Positions 8,818 through 17,576 of a stretch of DNA of 64,000 nt are shown here, piece after piece. Both the position numbers and the translations under genes were made by a program. Position 1 is the first letter of the stretch; each line of letters opens with the position of its first letter. Below the pieces are notes generated by a model, which was given only the letters and a program-made list of their open reading frames with translations, ran no database searches and was not told where the DNA came from. The DNA lies in NCBI GenBank assembly GCA_900555715.1, contig USMC01000001.1, forward strand, positions 1 to 64,000, read 5' to 3'. This DNA is from an uncultured Porphyromonadaceae bacterium (GTDB lineage Bacteria > Bacteroidota > Bacteroidia > Bacteroidales > Muribaculaceae).

Positions 8818-9593
8818 AGACCGACAAGCGTGCGCGAGCAGGTCTGCGTCGTCTGCCCTTGCTCGCTATAGCGGCTGTCGCAGCGGCGGCTGTGTTCGTT
8901 TCGTGTTCGCAGGAAAAAAAGCGATATGTACCCAACACGGGTTCGGGTGACGAAACACCGACGATGACGACAAGCGATGTGAACACTCTCATCAGCGACT
9001 CGGGCTATACGCGCTACCATCTCGTGTCTCCTCTATGGATGATGTATGAGGATGCCGAAGAGCCTTTCTGGCGCTTCCCGGACGGTCTGGAGCTCGAACA
9101 GTACGACACGGAGATGAAAATCACCGCCAATGTCGTCTGCGACTCAGCTGTCTATTTCTCCCGCAAACGTCTCTGGCGGCTCGATGGCAATGTCGTCATG
9201 GTGAATCCGCAGGCCGACAGCTTTCTCACCCAGCAGCTTTTCTGGGATCAGAACGAGAGAAAGATTTACACCGATTCGTTCATCCATATTGTCCGCACCG
9301 ACCGCATCATCGAGGGCTACGGTATGGAATCGGATCAGACCATGCGGGCGTATACCGTCACCAACCCCACAGCGATTCTCCCTTCGGAAAGTTTCCGCCG
9401 CAATCAGGCAGACTCGGCTTCGACATCGTCGGCAGAGCAGCCTGGCGGTGCAGAACCGCAGTCGAAGCCCGCAGATAAAGACAGCGGCGATGCTTTCAAA
9501 GCCACCGGCGACGTCGCCGGAGCGCCGGCTCCTTCGGCAGGGGTGACGACACAGAGAAAACAGCAGTCACGTGTAAAAATGACAAGACAATGA
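8790..9593 (+). CDS. lptC: LPS-export ABC transporter periplasmic protein LptC
   Basis: LptC is the inner-membrane-anchored periplasmic part of the Lpt bridge that passes lipopolysaccharide from LptBFG to LptA. A hydrophobic segment with a possible lipobox ending in VSC lies at residues 21-39. The beta-jellyroll that follows holds typical LptC text (FWRFPDG, RLDGNVVMVN, LFWDQNERKIYTDSF). The C-terminal 60 residues are a Ser/Ala/Pro-rich extension not found in short LptC proteins. The only plausible start is the GTG at 8790, inside the upstream gene. The stop overlaps the next ATG (ATGA). Confidence 0.85.
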   Translation: MVPSEKNLLKTDKRARAGLRRLPLLAIAAVAAAAVFVSCSQEKKRYVPNTGSGDETPTMTTSDVNTLISDSGYTRYHLVSPLWMMYEDAEEPFWRFPDGLELEQYDTEMKITANVVCDSAVYFSRKRLWRLDGNVVMVNPQADSFLTQQLFWDQNERKIYTDSFIHIVRTDRIIEGYGMESDQTMRAYTVTNPTAILPSESFRRNQADSASTSSAEQPGGAEPQSKPADKDSGDAFKATGDVAGAPAPSAGVTTQRKQQSRVKMTRQ

Positions 9594-10882
9594 CACCGTC
9601 AGACCCTACTACCTGGATAACGATAACGCTCGTAGCGCTCATTTTCTCCGCTTTTTTCTCAGGAGTGGAGATGGCATATATTTCCAGCGACCGTGTGCGC
9701 GTGGAACTCGACGTCAACCGCGGAGGACTTCTTGCGCGGCTTCTGCATCGTTTCTACTCCCATTCCGAGATTCTCATATCGACGCTTCTTGTGGGCAACA
9801 ACGTAGTGCTCGTAATCTACGGTATGGGCGCCGCAGCGCTTATGGAGCCGTGGCTCGCGACATTCATCACTCAGGAATGGCTGATACTCATCATTCAGAC
9901 ACTTGTCTCTACATGTGTGATAATGATAACGGGCGAATTCCTGCCTAAAACGCTCTTCGGCATCAATCCGAACAGCTCCTTCAAGGTTGCCGCAGTGCCT
10001 CTTTTCATCATCTACATCGTTCTGTACCCCATATCGGTGTTTGCTTCGTGGCTCTCTAAGGTGCTCATGCGCGTTGCCGGCTTCAAAGGTGAAAAGCGCA
10101 ACGTGCACCTCATCTCGATAGGCGAGCTCAACGACTACATCGAGGAATCTATCGACGACCTGCAGGAGCAGAAGCAGACCATTGAGCATGAGGTGAAGAT
10201 ATTCCACAACGCCCTCGACTTCTCGTCGACACATGTGCGCGACTGCATGATTCCGCGCAACGAGATTGTGGCGGTAAACATCGACACCGGCACCCGTGAG
10301 CAGCTTGTCGACCTGTTTGTCAGCACGGGACGCTCGAAAGTGATTGTATATAAGGGCGATATCGACACAATCCTGGGCTATATCCACGTCAGCGAGCTTT
10401 TCGACCCCTCCGCCGATTGGAAAGAGCACATCAAGCCCGTTCTCTACACGCCTGAAAATCTCCTTGCCAACGTTATGATGCGCCGTCTGCTCCAGCAGAA
10501 ACGCTCTATTGCCATCGTGGTCGACGAGTTCGGCGGAACGTCAGGTATGCTCACCCTCGAAGACCTTATGGAGGAGATATGCGGCAATATCGAGGACGAG
10601 CATGATAAATCCGGACTTATCATGCGCGAGACATCGCCGGGCGTCTACGAGCTCTCCGGACGCTGCGAGATTGCCGAGATAAACGAGCGTTTCAGCCTCG
10701 ATCTGCCCGAGGACGACAGCTATCAGACCATCGCCGGATACATCCTCAATATCACGGGCACCATCCCGCAGCAGGGCGCTGTTGTCGAAGCCGAGCCATA
10801 CACCTTCGACATACTCAAGAAAGCCGCAAACCGCCTCGAACTCATCCGCCTCACCGTTGCTGTCGGTACCGAGGAGGAATAG
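9590..10882 (+). CDS. CNNM / CBS / CorC-domain membrane protein (hemolysin C family)
   Basis: A 430-residue membrane protein of the CNNM-CBS group. An N-terminal DUF21/CNNM transmembrane domain spans about residues 1-190 (FFSGVEMAYISSDR motif). Two CBS domains cover about residues 200-330 (MIPRNEIVAV; VDEFGGTSGMLTLEDLMEEI), and a CorC/HlyC C-terminal domain ends near residue 425. Relatives act in divalent-cation (Mg2+ or Co2+) handling; in gliding Bacteroidetes the paralogue is GldE. It is coupled to lptC by an ATGA overlap and closes the operon. Confidence 0.85.
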   Translation: MTPSDPTTWITITLVALIFSAFFSGVEMAYISSDRVRVELDVNRGGLLARLLHRFYSHSEILISTLLVGNNVVLVIYGMGAAALMEPWLATFITQEWLILIIQTLVSTCVIMITGEFLPKTLFGINPNSSFKVAAVPLFIIYIVLYPISVFASWLSKVLMRVAGFKGEKRNVHLISIGELNDYIEESIDDLQEQKQTIEHEVKIFHNALDFSSTHVRDCMIPRNEIVAVNIDTGTREQLVDLFVSTGRSKVIVYKGDIDTILGYIHVSELFDPSADWKEHIKPVLYTPENLLANVMMRRLLQQKRSIAIVVDEFGGTSGMLTLEDLMEEICGNIEDEHDKSGLIMRETSPGVYELSGRCEIAEINERFSLDLPEDDSYQTIAGYILNITGTIPQQGAVVEAEPYTFDILKKAANRLELIRLTVAVGTEEE

Positions 10883-10946
10883 GGGTGGTAGTCAGAAGTA
10901 AGTGCATACTGTACAAAGTGCGTACAATTAACGTAAATTAGCAAAT

Positions 10947-11045
10947 GGGGGGGGGTGATTTTAAAACATTGTTTAAATTTGCAGGCGAATTATCAACAAT
11001 GTTTTTCCAGCCGGTAGCATTCGGCTACTTTAAAGTCACCCCTCC
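10947..11045. repeat. G9 tract with nested inverted repeats
   Basis: The non-coding stretch 10883-11162 holds a run of nine G (10947-10955) that opens an imperfect inverted repeat. GGGGGGTGATTTTAAA (from 10950) faces TTTAAAGTCACCCCTCC (ending 11045). Inside it a second pair, AACATTGTT (10965-10973) and AACAATGTT (10995-11003), can form a hairpin. A small non-autonomous mobile element or a regulatory hairpin would both fit. No transposase lies nearby. Confidence 0.5.
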
Positions 11046-11137
11046 ATGGCAAAAGCTCTATTCTGTATTCTGCTGATTCTTTTATGCGTTCTCGCATAGA
11101 CTGTGGTGAATTGTGCGAAAAATTAGCGAAAATGTGC

Positions 11138-11145
11138 TAACTTTA
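11138..11145 (+). promoter_or_regulatory. Near-consensus -7 box TAACTTTA
   Basis: One mismatch to TAnnTTTG, 17 nt upstream of the TPR lipoprotein start, with TTGTG at 11111-11115 about 22 nt before it as a possible -33 element. Confidence 0.45.
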
Positions 11146-11162
11146 CCGCATAAATCACTTTT

Positions 11163-12365
11163 ATGAAAATCAAACTACTGATATATATCGCTCTGCTCGG
11201 TATTATTCTTTCCTGCGGGCGCCACGACAGTCGGCTCAAAGAAGTCGACAGCATCATGGATTCGGATCCATCGACGGCTTTGGCACGTCTCGACAGTATA
11301 TGCGCTGACGAACTTTCGCTTGACGACTATGCCTATTACGCTCTTCTGTACACTCAGGCGCAGGATAAGTGCAGGATTGTTAACACATCAGATTCTTTGA
11401 TTTCTGTTGCATACGGTGTGTATAGCCATTCCGGTCCGGCTGATTTGCGGATGAGAACCTTTTTTTATAAGGCTGTTGTGTCGTTTTATAAAAATGATTT
11501 CCTGTCGGCGATGAAAGATGCAGCAGTGGCTTATGATATTGCCAAAGATCTGGAATCTTCATACTGGATAGCCAAATCGGCTGAATTGAAGGCAGACATA
11601 TTCTGGCATGTATACAATTACCGGTTGTCGGAGCAATGTACGCACGAGGCAGTAAAGTATTATCTACTCGCCGGTCGCGTCGACAACCACCGCTATGCTC
11701 TGTGTGATCTGGCAACAATATATGTGAATGAAGGTAGGCTCGACGATGCAAAATCGTTAGTCGACAGCATTTATGTTGTCGTGACAAACGAAACGCCTGT
11801 CGACTCCGCTTTGCTGGATTATATGTATTTCCCATTGTCGTCGGTTCTGTTACAAACTAATAAGTTCGATGAACTTAGACAGCTGTTGAAGGAGGCTCCT
11901 GATTTTGTATTGCCCGGTGATGAAAAGGTTGATGAGGCGTTAATGAATGTCACAGTAACGTATGTGTCCGGCGATAATGATCGCGCCTCTACACTTCTGT
12001 CTGATGCTTACCAACTTGCGGAAGATGAAAAGCAACGTGCAAGGGTAATGTACGAAGAATACCGTCAGGCGATGTTCACAGGAAATTATGAGAAAGCCGC
12101 ACTTATGGGAGATTCCTTACTCAGGATTCAGAGTAAAATTGCCGAAGATGTGCTGAGCGAATCTGTGACAGCTGCTCAAAGCGATTTCTACTCTGAGAAG
12201 GCTAAATACCAGCAACTGACTGCTGAACGGAGATTGTTAGTAATTGTAGCGCTTGCGGTCGTAGCGCTGATAATAACAATACTGCTTATCATCATTTTCC
12301 GGCTGAAAATCAGGGCAAGGAATGCAGAGTTTGAAGCAAATCTGTTATCATTGATGAACGTTTAA
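11163..12365 (+). CDS. TPR lipoprotein with C-terminal membrane anchor; first part of a regulator split by TAA
   Basis: The 400-residue product starts with a lipoprotein-like signal (LLGIILSC, Cys near residue 18). It continues with helical TPR-like repeats (ALARLDSI, ALCDLATIYVNEGRLDDAKSLV, YEKAALMGDSLL) and a strong membrane helix at about residues 358-380 followed by a basic helix. This matches the Bacteroidales family of TPR / transmembrane / cytoplasmic HTH-like regulators. The natural protein should continue past the membrane helix. The TAA at 12363-12365 interrupts it, and the same frame then stays open to 12833. The gene is therefore probably a recent pseudogene, or it is read through. 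Confidence 0.75.
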   Translation: MKIKLLIYIALLGIILSCGRHDSRLKEVDSIMDSDPSTALARLDSICADELSLDDYAYYALLYTQAQDKCRIVNTSDSLISVAYGVYSHSGPADLRMRTFFYKAVVSFYKNDFLSAMKDAAVAYDIAKDLESSYWIAKSAELKADIFWHVYNYRLSEQCTHEAVKYYLLAGRVDNHRYALCDLATIYVNEGRLDDAKSLVDSIYVVVTNETPVDSALLDYMYFPLSSVLLQTNKFDELRQLLKEAPDFVLPGDEKVDEALMNVTVTYVSGDNDRASTLLSDAYQLAEDEKQRARVMYEEYRQAMFTGNYEKAALMGDSLLRIQSKIAEDVLSESVTAAQSDFYSEKAKYQQLTAERRLLVIVALAVVALIITILLIIIFRLKIRARNAEFEANLLSLMNV

Positions 12366-12386
12366 AGGCAGGCTGACGAAATCGGG

Positions 12387-12833
12387 TTGGAAAACAAACG
12401 CCTCTCTTCCGAGCTGACAGAAAAGTCGATAGTGGTGGAGCATCTCTTTCGCGAGAAGTGGGGCACCCTCAATGCGCTTTGCCGTGAATACTTCGACAAA
12501 GGAGATTTGGAGAATGTCGGTTCGATAATGTTACGCAAGCTTGACAGTGAGCTTAAAAAGCTTAGAAGCGATGACAGTTTTAAAGAAATCGAGGGCGCTG
12601 TCGATACTTATATGGGAAATATTATGACGTTGCTGCGGCAGGAGTGCGATTTTTTGAAAAAGGATGATTTGGTGTTTCTTTCATTACTTTTTGCCGGCAT
12701 GTCGACTCGTTCCGTATGCCTGTTGCTGGACATCAAGTACAAACTGTTCTATCTCAGAAAATCGCGTCTTTCCAAACGTATTTCTGAATCGGAGGCGTCG
12801 CACAAGGAGCTGTTTTTAAGTAAAATGAACTAA
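12387..12833 (+). CDS. Cytoplasmic coiled-coil and HTH-like C-terminal part of the split TPR regulator
   Basis: These 148 residues are in the same frame as the upstream ORF, separated only by the TAA and seven codons that also read well as coiled coil. The segment starts with a Glu/Lys-rich helix (NKRLSSELTEKS). It ends with FLSLLFAGMSTRSVCLLLDIKYKLFYLRKSRLSKRI, split here by eye into FLSLLFAGMS and the YLRKSRLSKRI recognition-like helix, which resembles the LuxR-like tail of Bacteroidales TPR regulators. If the TAA were sense, the whole protein would be 556 residues. An independent start at the ATG-less 12387 (TTG) is weak, which supports decay over two real genes. Confidence 0.6.
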   Translation: MENKRLSSELTEKSIVVEHLFREKWGTLNALCREYFDKGDLENVGSIMLRKLDSELKKLRSDDSFKEIEGAVDTYMGNIMTLLRQECDFLKKDDLVFLSLLFAGMSTRSVCLLLDIKYKLFYLRKSRLSKRISESEASHKELFLSKMN

Positions 12834-13034
12834 CATCCTGATAATAAGCAATATATCAGGTGATGTTTTAGGGCTTTAGTAAATCATTGATTACCAAAGC
12901 CTTAATTTTTGTCTAAAGAGTGAGGCAAAAATCGAATTGCCTCATCGTGTAAATGCCTTAAAATGAGTGGTATAGAAAGACGCGTGAGGCAAAGATTTTT
13001 GCCTGAAAACTCTGTATTATTGATTTTCAGACTA

Positions 13035-13042
13035 TAACTTTG
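13035..13042 (+). promoter_or_regulatory. -7 box TAACTTTG
   Basis: Perfect TAnnTTTG, 27 nt before the ATG at 13070. The 200 bp between 12834 and 13034 are AT-rich and otherwise contain nothing I can name. Confidence 0.6.
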
Positions 13043-13069
13043 CGAACAAACCTACAAATAAAATATCAC

Positions 13070-13474
13070 ATGAAACGATTCCAAAAAATTTTTATCTTCT
13101 TGTTAGTTGTATGTGTTTCTTCCACGATTAATATTGCAGATGCAACAGACAAAGCGACAACTTTACCAAATGGAATTACAACTACACTTGGTAATAAGGG
13201 TGTAAAGCAACGCCCTCATCGTCCCGGAATGCCCAGCCGACAGATTATAAACTGTACGTATGACTGCGGTGAACTAACGATAGATTTTACAGTTCCTGAG
13301 GGAATGTGTGAAGTAGTGCTTACAGAGAACACCGGCATGGCTTTTCAGTATATAGTCGACTCCTCAGAACTGACAGCCACAATATTTGTAGGTCCAATTG
13401 GAGAATCGGAAATAGAACTTACAACCGAGAGCGGTAATGTCTTTTCCGGCGTGCTTGCATCTGATGAATTATAA
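13070..13474 (+). CDS. Small secreted DUF3244-like protein
   Basis: This 134-residue protein opens with a clear signal peptide (MKRFQKIFIFLLVVCVSS). A short linker and a single beta-sandwich-like domain follow (GELTIDFTVPEG, ATIFVGPIGESEIELTTESG). The pattern resembles DUF3244 proteins, small secreted Ig-like proteins of Bacteroides often found with C10 proteases. The ATG at 13070 is preferred over an upstream TTG at 13040 because the signal peptide begins there. It sits just upstream of a C10 protease remnant. The family call is by eye and only moderately safe. Confidence 0.6.
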   Translation: MKRFQKIFIFLLVVCVSSTINIADATDKATTLPNGITTTLGNKGVKQRPHRPGMPSRQIINCTYDCGELTIDFTVPEGMCEVVLTENTGMAFQYIVDSSELTATIFVGPIGESEIELTTESGNVFSGVLASDEL

Positions 13475-13493
13475 CTATTTAAATCTTATTACT

Positions 13494-14019
13494 ATGAAAC
13501 ATTCCATTTCTAAAAAAGCTAAGAAGTGTCGCTGCTCTGCTAAGAGGGATAGCAATAGGATGCGACAGCTGGTGTTTTTACAAAGGCACATTTACATTCC
13601 CTAACAAAGCTCGTTCATATATGTGCGAAATAGGTCTTCCGGAAGTGCACAGACATAATTATAGTTTTGATAAAGTAACTGATATGATTGATAATGGAAA
13701 ACCACTAATTATTTATGCTGTTCCCGGACTAAATATATTTAACAGCCATTGCTGGAATATCGACGGTTATAAGATAAAGGAAAGGACTGTAACTGTTAAT
13801 GAATATATCGGTCAGGCTTTGCAAAGAACGACAACCGAGACAGATACTTGTAAAATGGTTCATTGCGATTTCGGGTGGGGATCCTATTGTAATGGGTATT
13901 ATGTTTCCAACGTGTTCAAGCTGAATGACCCGAATAGTGAGAAAGATAACCCGAATGATTATGAGAAAGATAATTATAATACTCATGTACGGATAATGAC
14001 TTATGGCAAACCTCAATAA
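13494..14019 (+). pseudogene. Remnant of a C10-family (streptopain/SpeB-like) cysteine protease
   Basis: Only the C-terminal part of a C10 peptidase is left. The frame at 13522-14019 reads VAALLRGIAIGCDSW, TFTFPNKARSYM, then the catalytic-His segment SHCWNIDGYK and the family-typical DFGWGSYCNGYY. The segment with the catalytic Cys and most of the propeptide is missing. An ATG at 13494 opens a signal-peptide-like start (MKHSISKKAKK), but it lies in a different frame and ends at a TAA near 13602, so a deletion has joined two pieces out of frame near 13521-13530. No active protease can be made. The 3' end overlaps the next lipoprotein gene by 17 bp. Confidence 0.75.
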
Positions 14020-14383
14020 AAGATTGTTGCTCTGTTTCATCAGCATGGTTTCTCTATTATTTTTTTCTTCTTGTTTTGAAAAAAATAATTATCACTATCC
14101 GGAATACGTGTATTTTCCAAAAGAAGGCGGCAAGATGAGAGTCCATGGAGATAAGTGTTTTTATGGTCTATCTATTGAAGATGGCTGTGAATCAGTTGCG
14201 TATATGAGAGAGGATAGCACTGTCATGAGTTATAAGTGGCTAACAGTTATTGCCGAGCCACAAAAGGAAAATATCAAAATTATCGTTGCTCCTTCTGACT
14301 TAAAAAAGAAACGAAAGCTAAGAATCTTAGGATATTATGGTCGGGAATATGCTGAAATAAATGTGATTCAGGAAGGCAATTAA
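14003..14383 (+). CDS. Small lipoprotein with BACON-like domain, possible C10 protease inhibitor
   Basis: A 126-residue lipoprotein (signal ending LLFFSSC, Cys near residue 24) with one beta domain. It ends IGREYAEINVIQEG-like in style (YGREYAEINVIQEGN), which resembles BACON and related folds. It starts inside the 3' end of the C10 remnant. C10 proteases of Bacteroides fragilis are encoded beside small exported inhibitors of about this size, so an inhibitor or immunity role is a fair guess but rests on position only. The base composition is AT-rich like the rest of this patch. Confidence 0.6.
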   Translation: MANLNKRLLLCFISMVSLLFFSSCFEKNNYHYPEYVYFPKEGGKMRVHGDKCFYGLSIEDGCESVAYMREDSTVMSYKWLTVIAEPQKENIKIIVAPSDLKKKRKLRILGYYGREYAEINVIQEGN

Positions 14384-14426
14384 GGAGCTGTTCAGAACAG
14401 CCTCTAAGATATATTTTATATGAAGT

Positions 14427-14462
14427 GCACCCCAAAAGTCAGAAATACGACTTTTGGGGTGC
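14427..14462. terminator. Bidirectional terminator between convergent genes
   Basis: A perfect 14-bp stem (GCACCCCAAAAGTC / GACTTTTGGGGTGC) with an 8-nt loop lies between the lipoprotein gene and the converging FAD/Fe-S gene. A smaller palindrome (GCTGTTC-A-GAACAGC, 14387-14401) lies just upstream. T-tracts on both sides are weak. Confidence 0.65.
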
Positions 14463-14506
14463 GGTTTACTATTTTGCAGATGATGAACCGACTTGAGCTT
14501 GATCGT

Positions 14507-17320
14507 TCAGACGGTTTGTTGCGGGTCTGTTGTTTCTTCGACGAGATAGATGATGGATTCGTAGGGGTGGGCGAGGGTTTCCATCATTGTGATTTCGCAT
14601 GTACGGGCGAGGGAGTAGCAGCCGTCGAAGGTGTCGCCTTCGATTTCCTGTCGTTCCCATTTCACAGCAGAGCGCGCCACTTCCGGGTAGATAAACCCGC
14701 GGTCACCCGCCGAACCGCAGCACTGCGTGTTGACGGGGATTACGACTTCTGAAGCGCATTTACGGGCGATTGCCGCCATGGTGTCTGCGAGACCGAGCAG
14801 GCGCGAGGCGCAGGTAGGGTGGAGGAGTACGCGTTTCTTTGGGCGTGTCACTTTAAGACGCGGCATGACGTATCTGTCGAGCCACTGGGTGATGTCGAGG
14901 ATTGTCAGAGCGTCGTATTTAGCGGCATTTTCGAGAGTGAGGGCGCCTTTCATGTCTGCAATCATCGCATGTGTGCACGATGTGGTGTCGCAGAAGAGCG
15001 GTATGCGTCCCTTGTCGGTGATTTCGAAGAATTTCTCAATAGTTCTGTTGGCTTCCACAGCCATTCCGTCGGGATCGCCCTTGTGGTCCCATATCTGGGA
15101 ACAGCATAGCCCGTGTACGCTCTTTGGGAGGGCAACCCTGAGCCCTGCGCGCTCCGCCACACGGAGCACGACGGTGAGCAGATCGTCCTTTCCGAGCGAC
15201 GATGCTCCGAAGATGCGCGACACGCACGATGGGAAGTAGATGAAATCGGGCTCCGGCGTCTCCAAATAGGGTATGCGCGCGGGCATGGGGAAATTTCTGG
15301 ACCAGTGCGGCATCTGATGATAGATGCGGTGCATGAGGTCGGTAGCCCACATGAGAGGGTAGGGCGAAACGACTTTCTCTGTCGCGATTGCTGCGCGTAG
15401 CATTCCGCGGACAACATTCTCGACCGTTCCCCAGTGGCGTGCCGATGTAGTGAGGGCGCTTTTGAAGACGCGCGGATATGTGCGCTGGCGTACGACGTCC
15501 GTTATGACGCCAGTTCCGATGTCCATAGGGCACGGCATCATGCATGAGCCGTCGCTGCAGCATGTTTCCTCGCCTATATAGCGGTATTCTTTTCTCAGTG
15601 TGCGGGCATCGTCGGGCGATGCGGCGTTGATGATGCGCCGTGCCTGAAGGCGCTGCCGCGGCGTAAGGGTTATGTCGCGCGAAGGGCATACATGCTCGCA
15701 GTAGCCGCATTCGATACATCTGTCCGCCTTAGGATATCCCATTTCTTCTCCGAAGAGAGTCATCGGCTTCATGGGTCTGATGAAACAGTCGGGGTCGTCG
15801 TTGATGATTACGCCCGGGTTGAGTATTCCGTGCGGGTCGGCGAGACGCTTGAGTTTCTTCATAAGGGCATATATGTCGTTGCCCCATTCCTTAGCCACGA
15901 ACGGCGCGATGGCTCTTCCTGTGCCGTGCTCGCCTTTGAGGGAGCCGTCGAGCGAGAGCACATGGTCGACGAAATCATCCATGAATCCGCGGAAGCGGTC
16001 GGTCTCGGCGGCTGTGCCTATGGGTGTGGTGAGCAGGGGATGTATGTTGCCTGCGCGCGCATGTCCGAAGATGGAGCCGTCGTAGCCGTATTTCACGAAG
16101 AGCTTCTGAACGCCCTCGACAAGGCGGTCGAGGTCTTCGACGGGCGATGCCACATCTTCGAGAATCACCGTAGCCCCCGGTGTGCGGGCTCCTGCCACGC
16201 AGGGGAAAATGCCGTTTCGCATCTGCCACAGCTGCGCGCGTTCGGCGACAGTGTGTGTGAAATCACTCATCCTTGCCATCTTGCTGAGCTTGTGGAACTG
16301 CGGCACCAGTCTTTCCGTCAGTTCCCGCATGGCTTCTGCAGATTCGGTGCCGTAGTCGACGAGCATGGCTGTCGTTCCCGGCGGCATATCGAGCTTCTGC
16401 CCCAGATAGCTCTTCATGGCGGCGTAGTCCATCATCTCTACGGCGAGCGCACCGCTGTCGCCGAGCCATTTTGCTGAAGCCGCCGCCGACACGACGTCGG
16501 AGAAATAGAGCATGGCGGAGCTGTATACGGGATATACAGGAAGGGTATTGAGTTCGCCGGATATGATGAAGGCGAGTGTGCCCTCGCTGCCTATGAGCGC
16601 GTGGATGAAAATATCCATCGGATTGTCGAAATCGATGAATGAGTTCATGGCATAGCCGGTGACGTTCTTGATTTCGTATTTGCGCGCGATCCTGTCTCTC
16701 ATCTCCGGCGAGGAGAGTATAGTGTCGCGGATCTCCATGAGTCCCTTGCATAGCTCGCGTTCGTCGGTTTCGAAGCGGCGGCGGTCGGCGGCGGAAGCGC
16801 TGTTGTAGCGGTGTCCGTTGGCAAGCATGAACTCAACGGCGCTGAGGGTGTGGTAGGAGTTGTATGTCACGCCTGCCTGCATGCCCGAACTGTTGTTGTT
16901 CATTATTCCGCCCATCATCGCTGCCGACGCGGATGCCGGGTCGGGACCTATCTTGACATGATGCGGGAGAAGATATGCGTTGAGCTGCTCTGCCGTGATG
17001 CCCGGTTCGAACCATACTTTCTTAGCGTCGTTACGGATTTCATAGCGCTTCCAGTCGGTGCGGAGCTCGCATATTATGCCCTCGCCGAGTGTCTGCCCCG
17101 AGAGCGACGTTCCTCCGGTGCGGAATGTGACGCCGACACCGTATGTGTGTGCGAGCGACAGCAGTCGGGCTATCTCGTCTGTCGTGCGGGGACGCACTAC
17201 GGCCTGAGGCAGAATGTTGAAATAGGAGGCGTCGCGGGCATAGATGCGGCGGTAGAGTTCTGAATCGAGTACGCGGTCTTTACCGAATATCCCGCGCAGG
17301 GACTGGATTAGATTTTTCAT
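14507..17320 (-). CDS. FAD-linked oxidase fused to Fe-S reductase domain (D-lactate/glycolate-dehydrogenase type)
   Basis: A 937-residue fusion of GlcD-like and GlcF-like parts. Residues about 1-480 form the FAD-binding type-4 domain and the FAD-linked oxidase C-terminal domain (RTGGTSLSGQ, GGIMNNNSSGM, HARAGNIHPLL, GEHGTGRAIAP). A 4Fe-4S site follows near residue 535 (CIECGYCEHVCPSR). Two CCG heterodisulfide-reductase-like domains occupy the C-terminal 250 residues (CCSQIWDH, CCGSAGDRGF). Such proteins oxidise D-lactate or another 2-hydroxyacid and pass electrons to quinone; the substrate cannot be told from sequence. It is a single-gene unit pointing left, with a 256-bp gap upstream shared with the export operon. 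Confidence 0.85.
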   Translation of the reverse strand: MKNLIQSLRGIFGKDRVLDSELYRRIYARDASYFNILPQAVVRPRTTDEIARLLSLAHTYGVGVTFRTGGTSLSGQTLGEGIICELRTDWKRYEIRNDAKKVWFEPGITAEQLNAYLLPHHVKIGPDPASASAAMMGGIMNNNSSGMQAGVTYNSYHTLSAVEFMLANGHRYNSASAADRRRFETDERELCKGLMEIRDTILSSPEMRDRIARKYEIKNVTGYAMNSFIDFDNPMDIFIHALIGSEGTLAFIISGELNTLPVYPVYSSAMLYFSDVVSAAASAKWLGDSGALAVEMMDYAAMKSYLGQKLDMPPGTTAMLVDYGTESAEAMRELTERLVPQFHKLSKMARMSDFTHTVAERAQLWQMRNGIFPCVAGARTPGATVILEDVASPVEDLDRLVEGVQKLFVKYGYDGSIFGHARAGNIHPLLTTPIGTAAETDRFRGFMDDFVDHVLSLDGSLKGEHGTGRAIAPFVAKEWGNDIYALMKKLKRLADPHGILNPGVIINDDPDCFIRPMKPMTLFGEEMGYPKADRCIECGYCEHVCPSRDITLTPRQRLQARRIINAASPDDARTLRKEYRYIGEETCCSDGSCMMPCPMDIGTGVITDVVRQRTYPRVFKSALTTSARHWGTVENVVRGMLRAAIATEKVVSPYPLMWATDLMHRIYHQMPHWSRNFPMPARIPYLETPEPDFIYFPSCVSRIFGASSLGKDDLLTVVLRVAERAGLRVALPKSVHGLCCSQIWDHKGDPDGMAVEANRTIEKFFEITDKGRIPLFCDTTSCTHAMIADMKGALTLENAAKYDALTILDITQWLDRYVMPRLKVTRPKKRVLLHPTCASRLLGLADTMAAIARKCASEVVIPVNTQCCGSAGDRGFIYPEVARSAVKWERQEIEGDTFDGCYSLARTCEITMMETLAHPYESIIYLVEETTDPQQTV

Positions 17321-17491
17321 TATTGAAGTATCTTGTGACGATGGCAGTTTTTCTCAGTTTATGTTTTCTTATAAACGTTGACTTCCCCGATATGTTTTGT
17401 AATTCTGAACATGTTGCGCTTTTTTGGTGCGTTTTTTCCGGATGTGTGGTCTAAATGGCTTATATCGTTGGTTGTTTGCACGGATTTTCCG

Positions 17492-17499
17492 TAATTTTG
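17492..17499 (+). promoter_or_regulatory. -7 box TAATTTTG of the export/polysaccharide operon
   Basis: Perfect TAnnTTTG with GTTG at 17467-17470 about 21 nt upstream as a -33 element, and a leader of about 75 nt before tolC. The remaining divergent intergenic region 17321-17576 shows nothing else distinct. Confidence 0.55.
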
Positions 17500-17576
17500 C
17501 TCCAGAATTTCTGCAATTGTGAACCAATATATTTTTTACGGGTTATGTAAATAAACCTTTATTCAATATCCTTTCT

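Noticed and set aside
14427..14462. The CACCCCAAAAGTC palindrome as an IS end
   Set aside because: It stands alone between convergent genes, where a bidirectional terminator explains it well.
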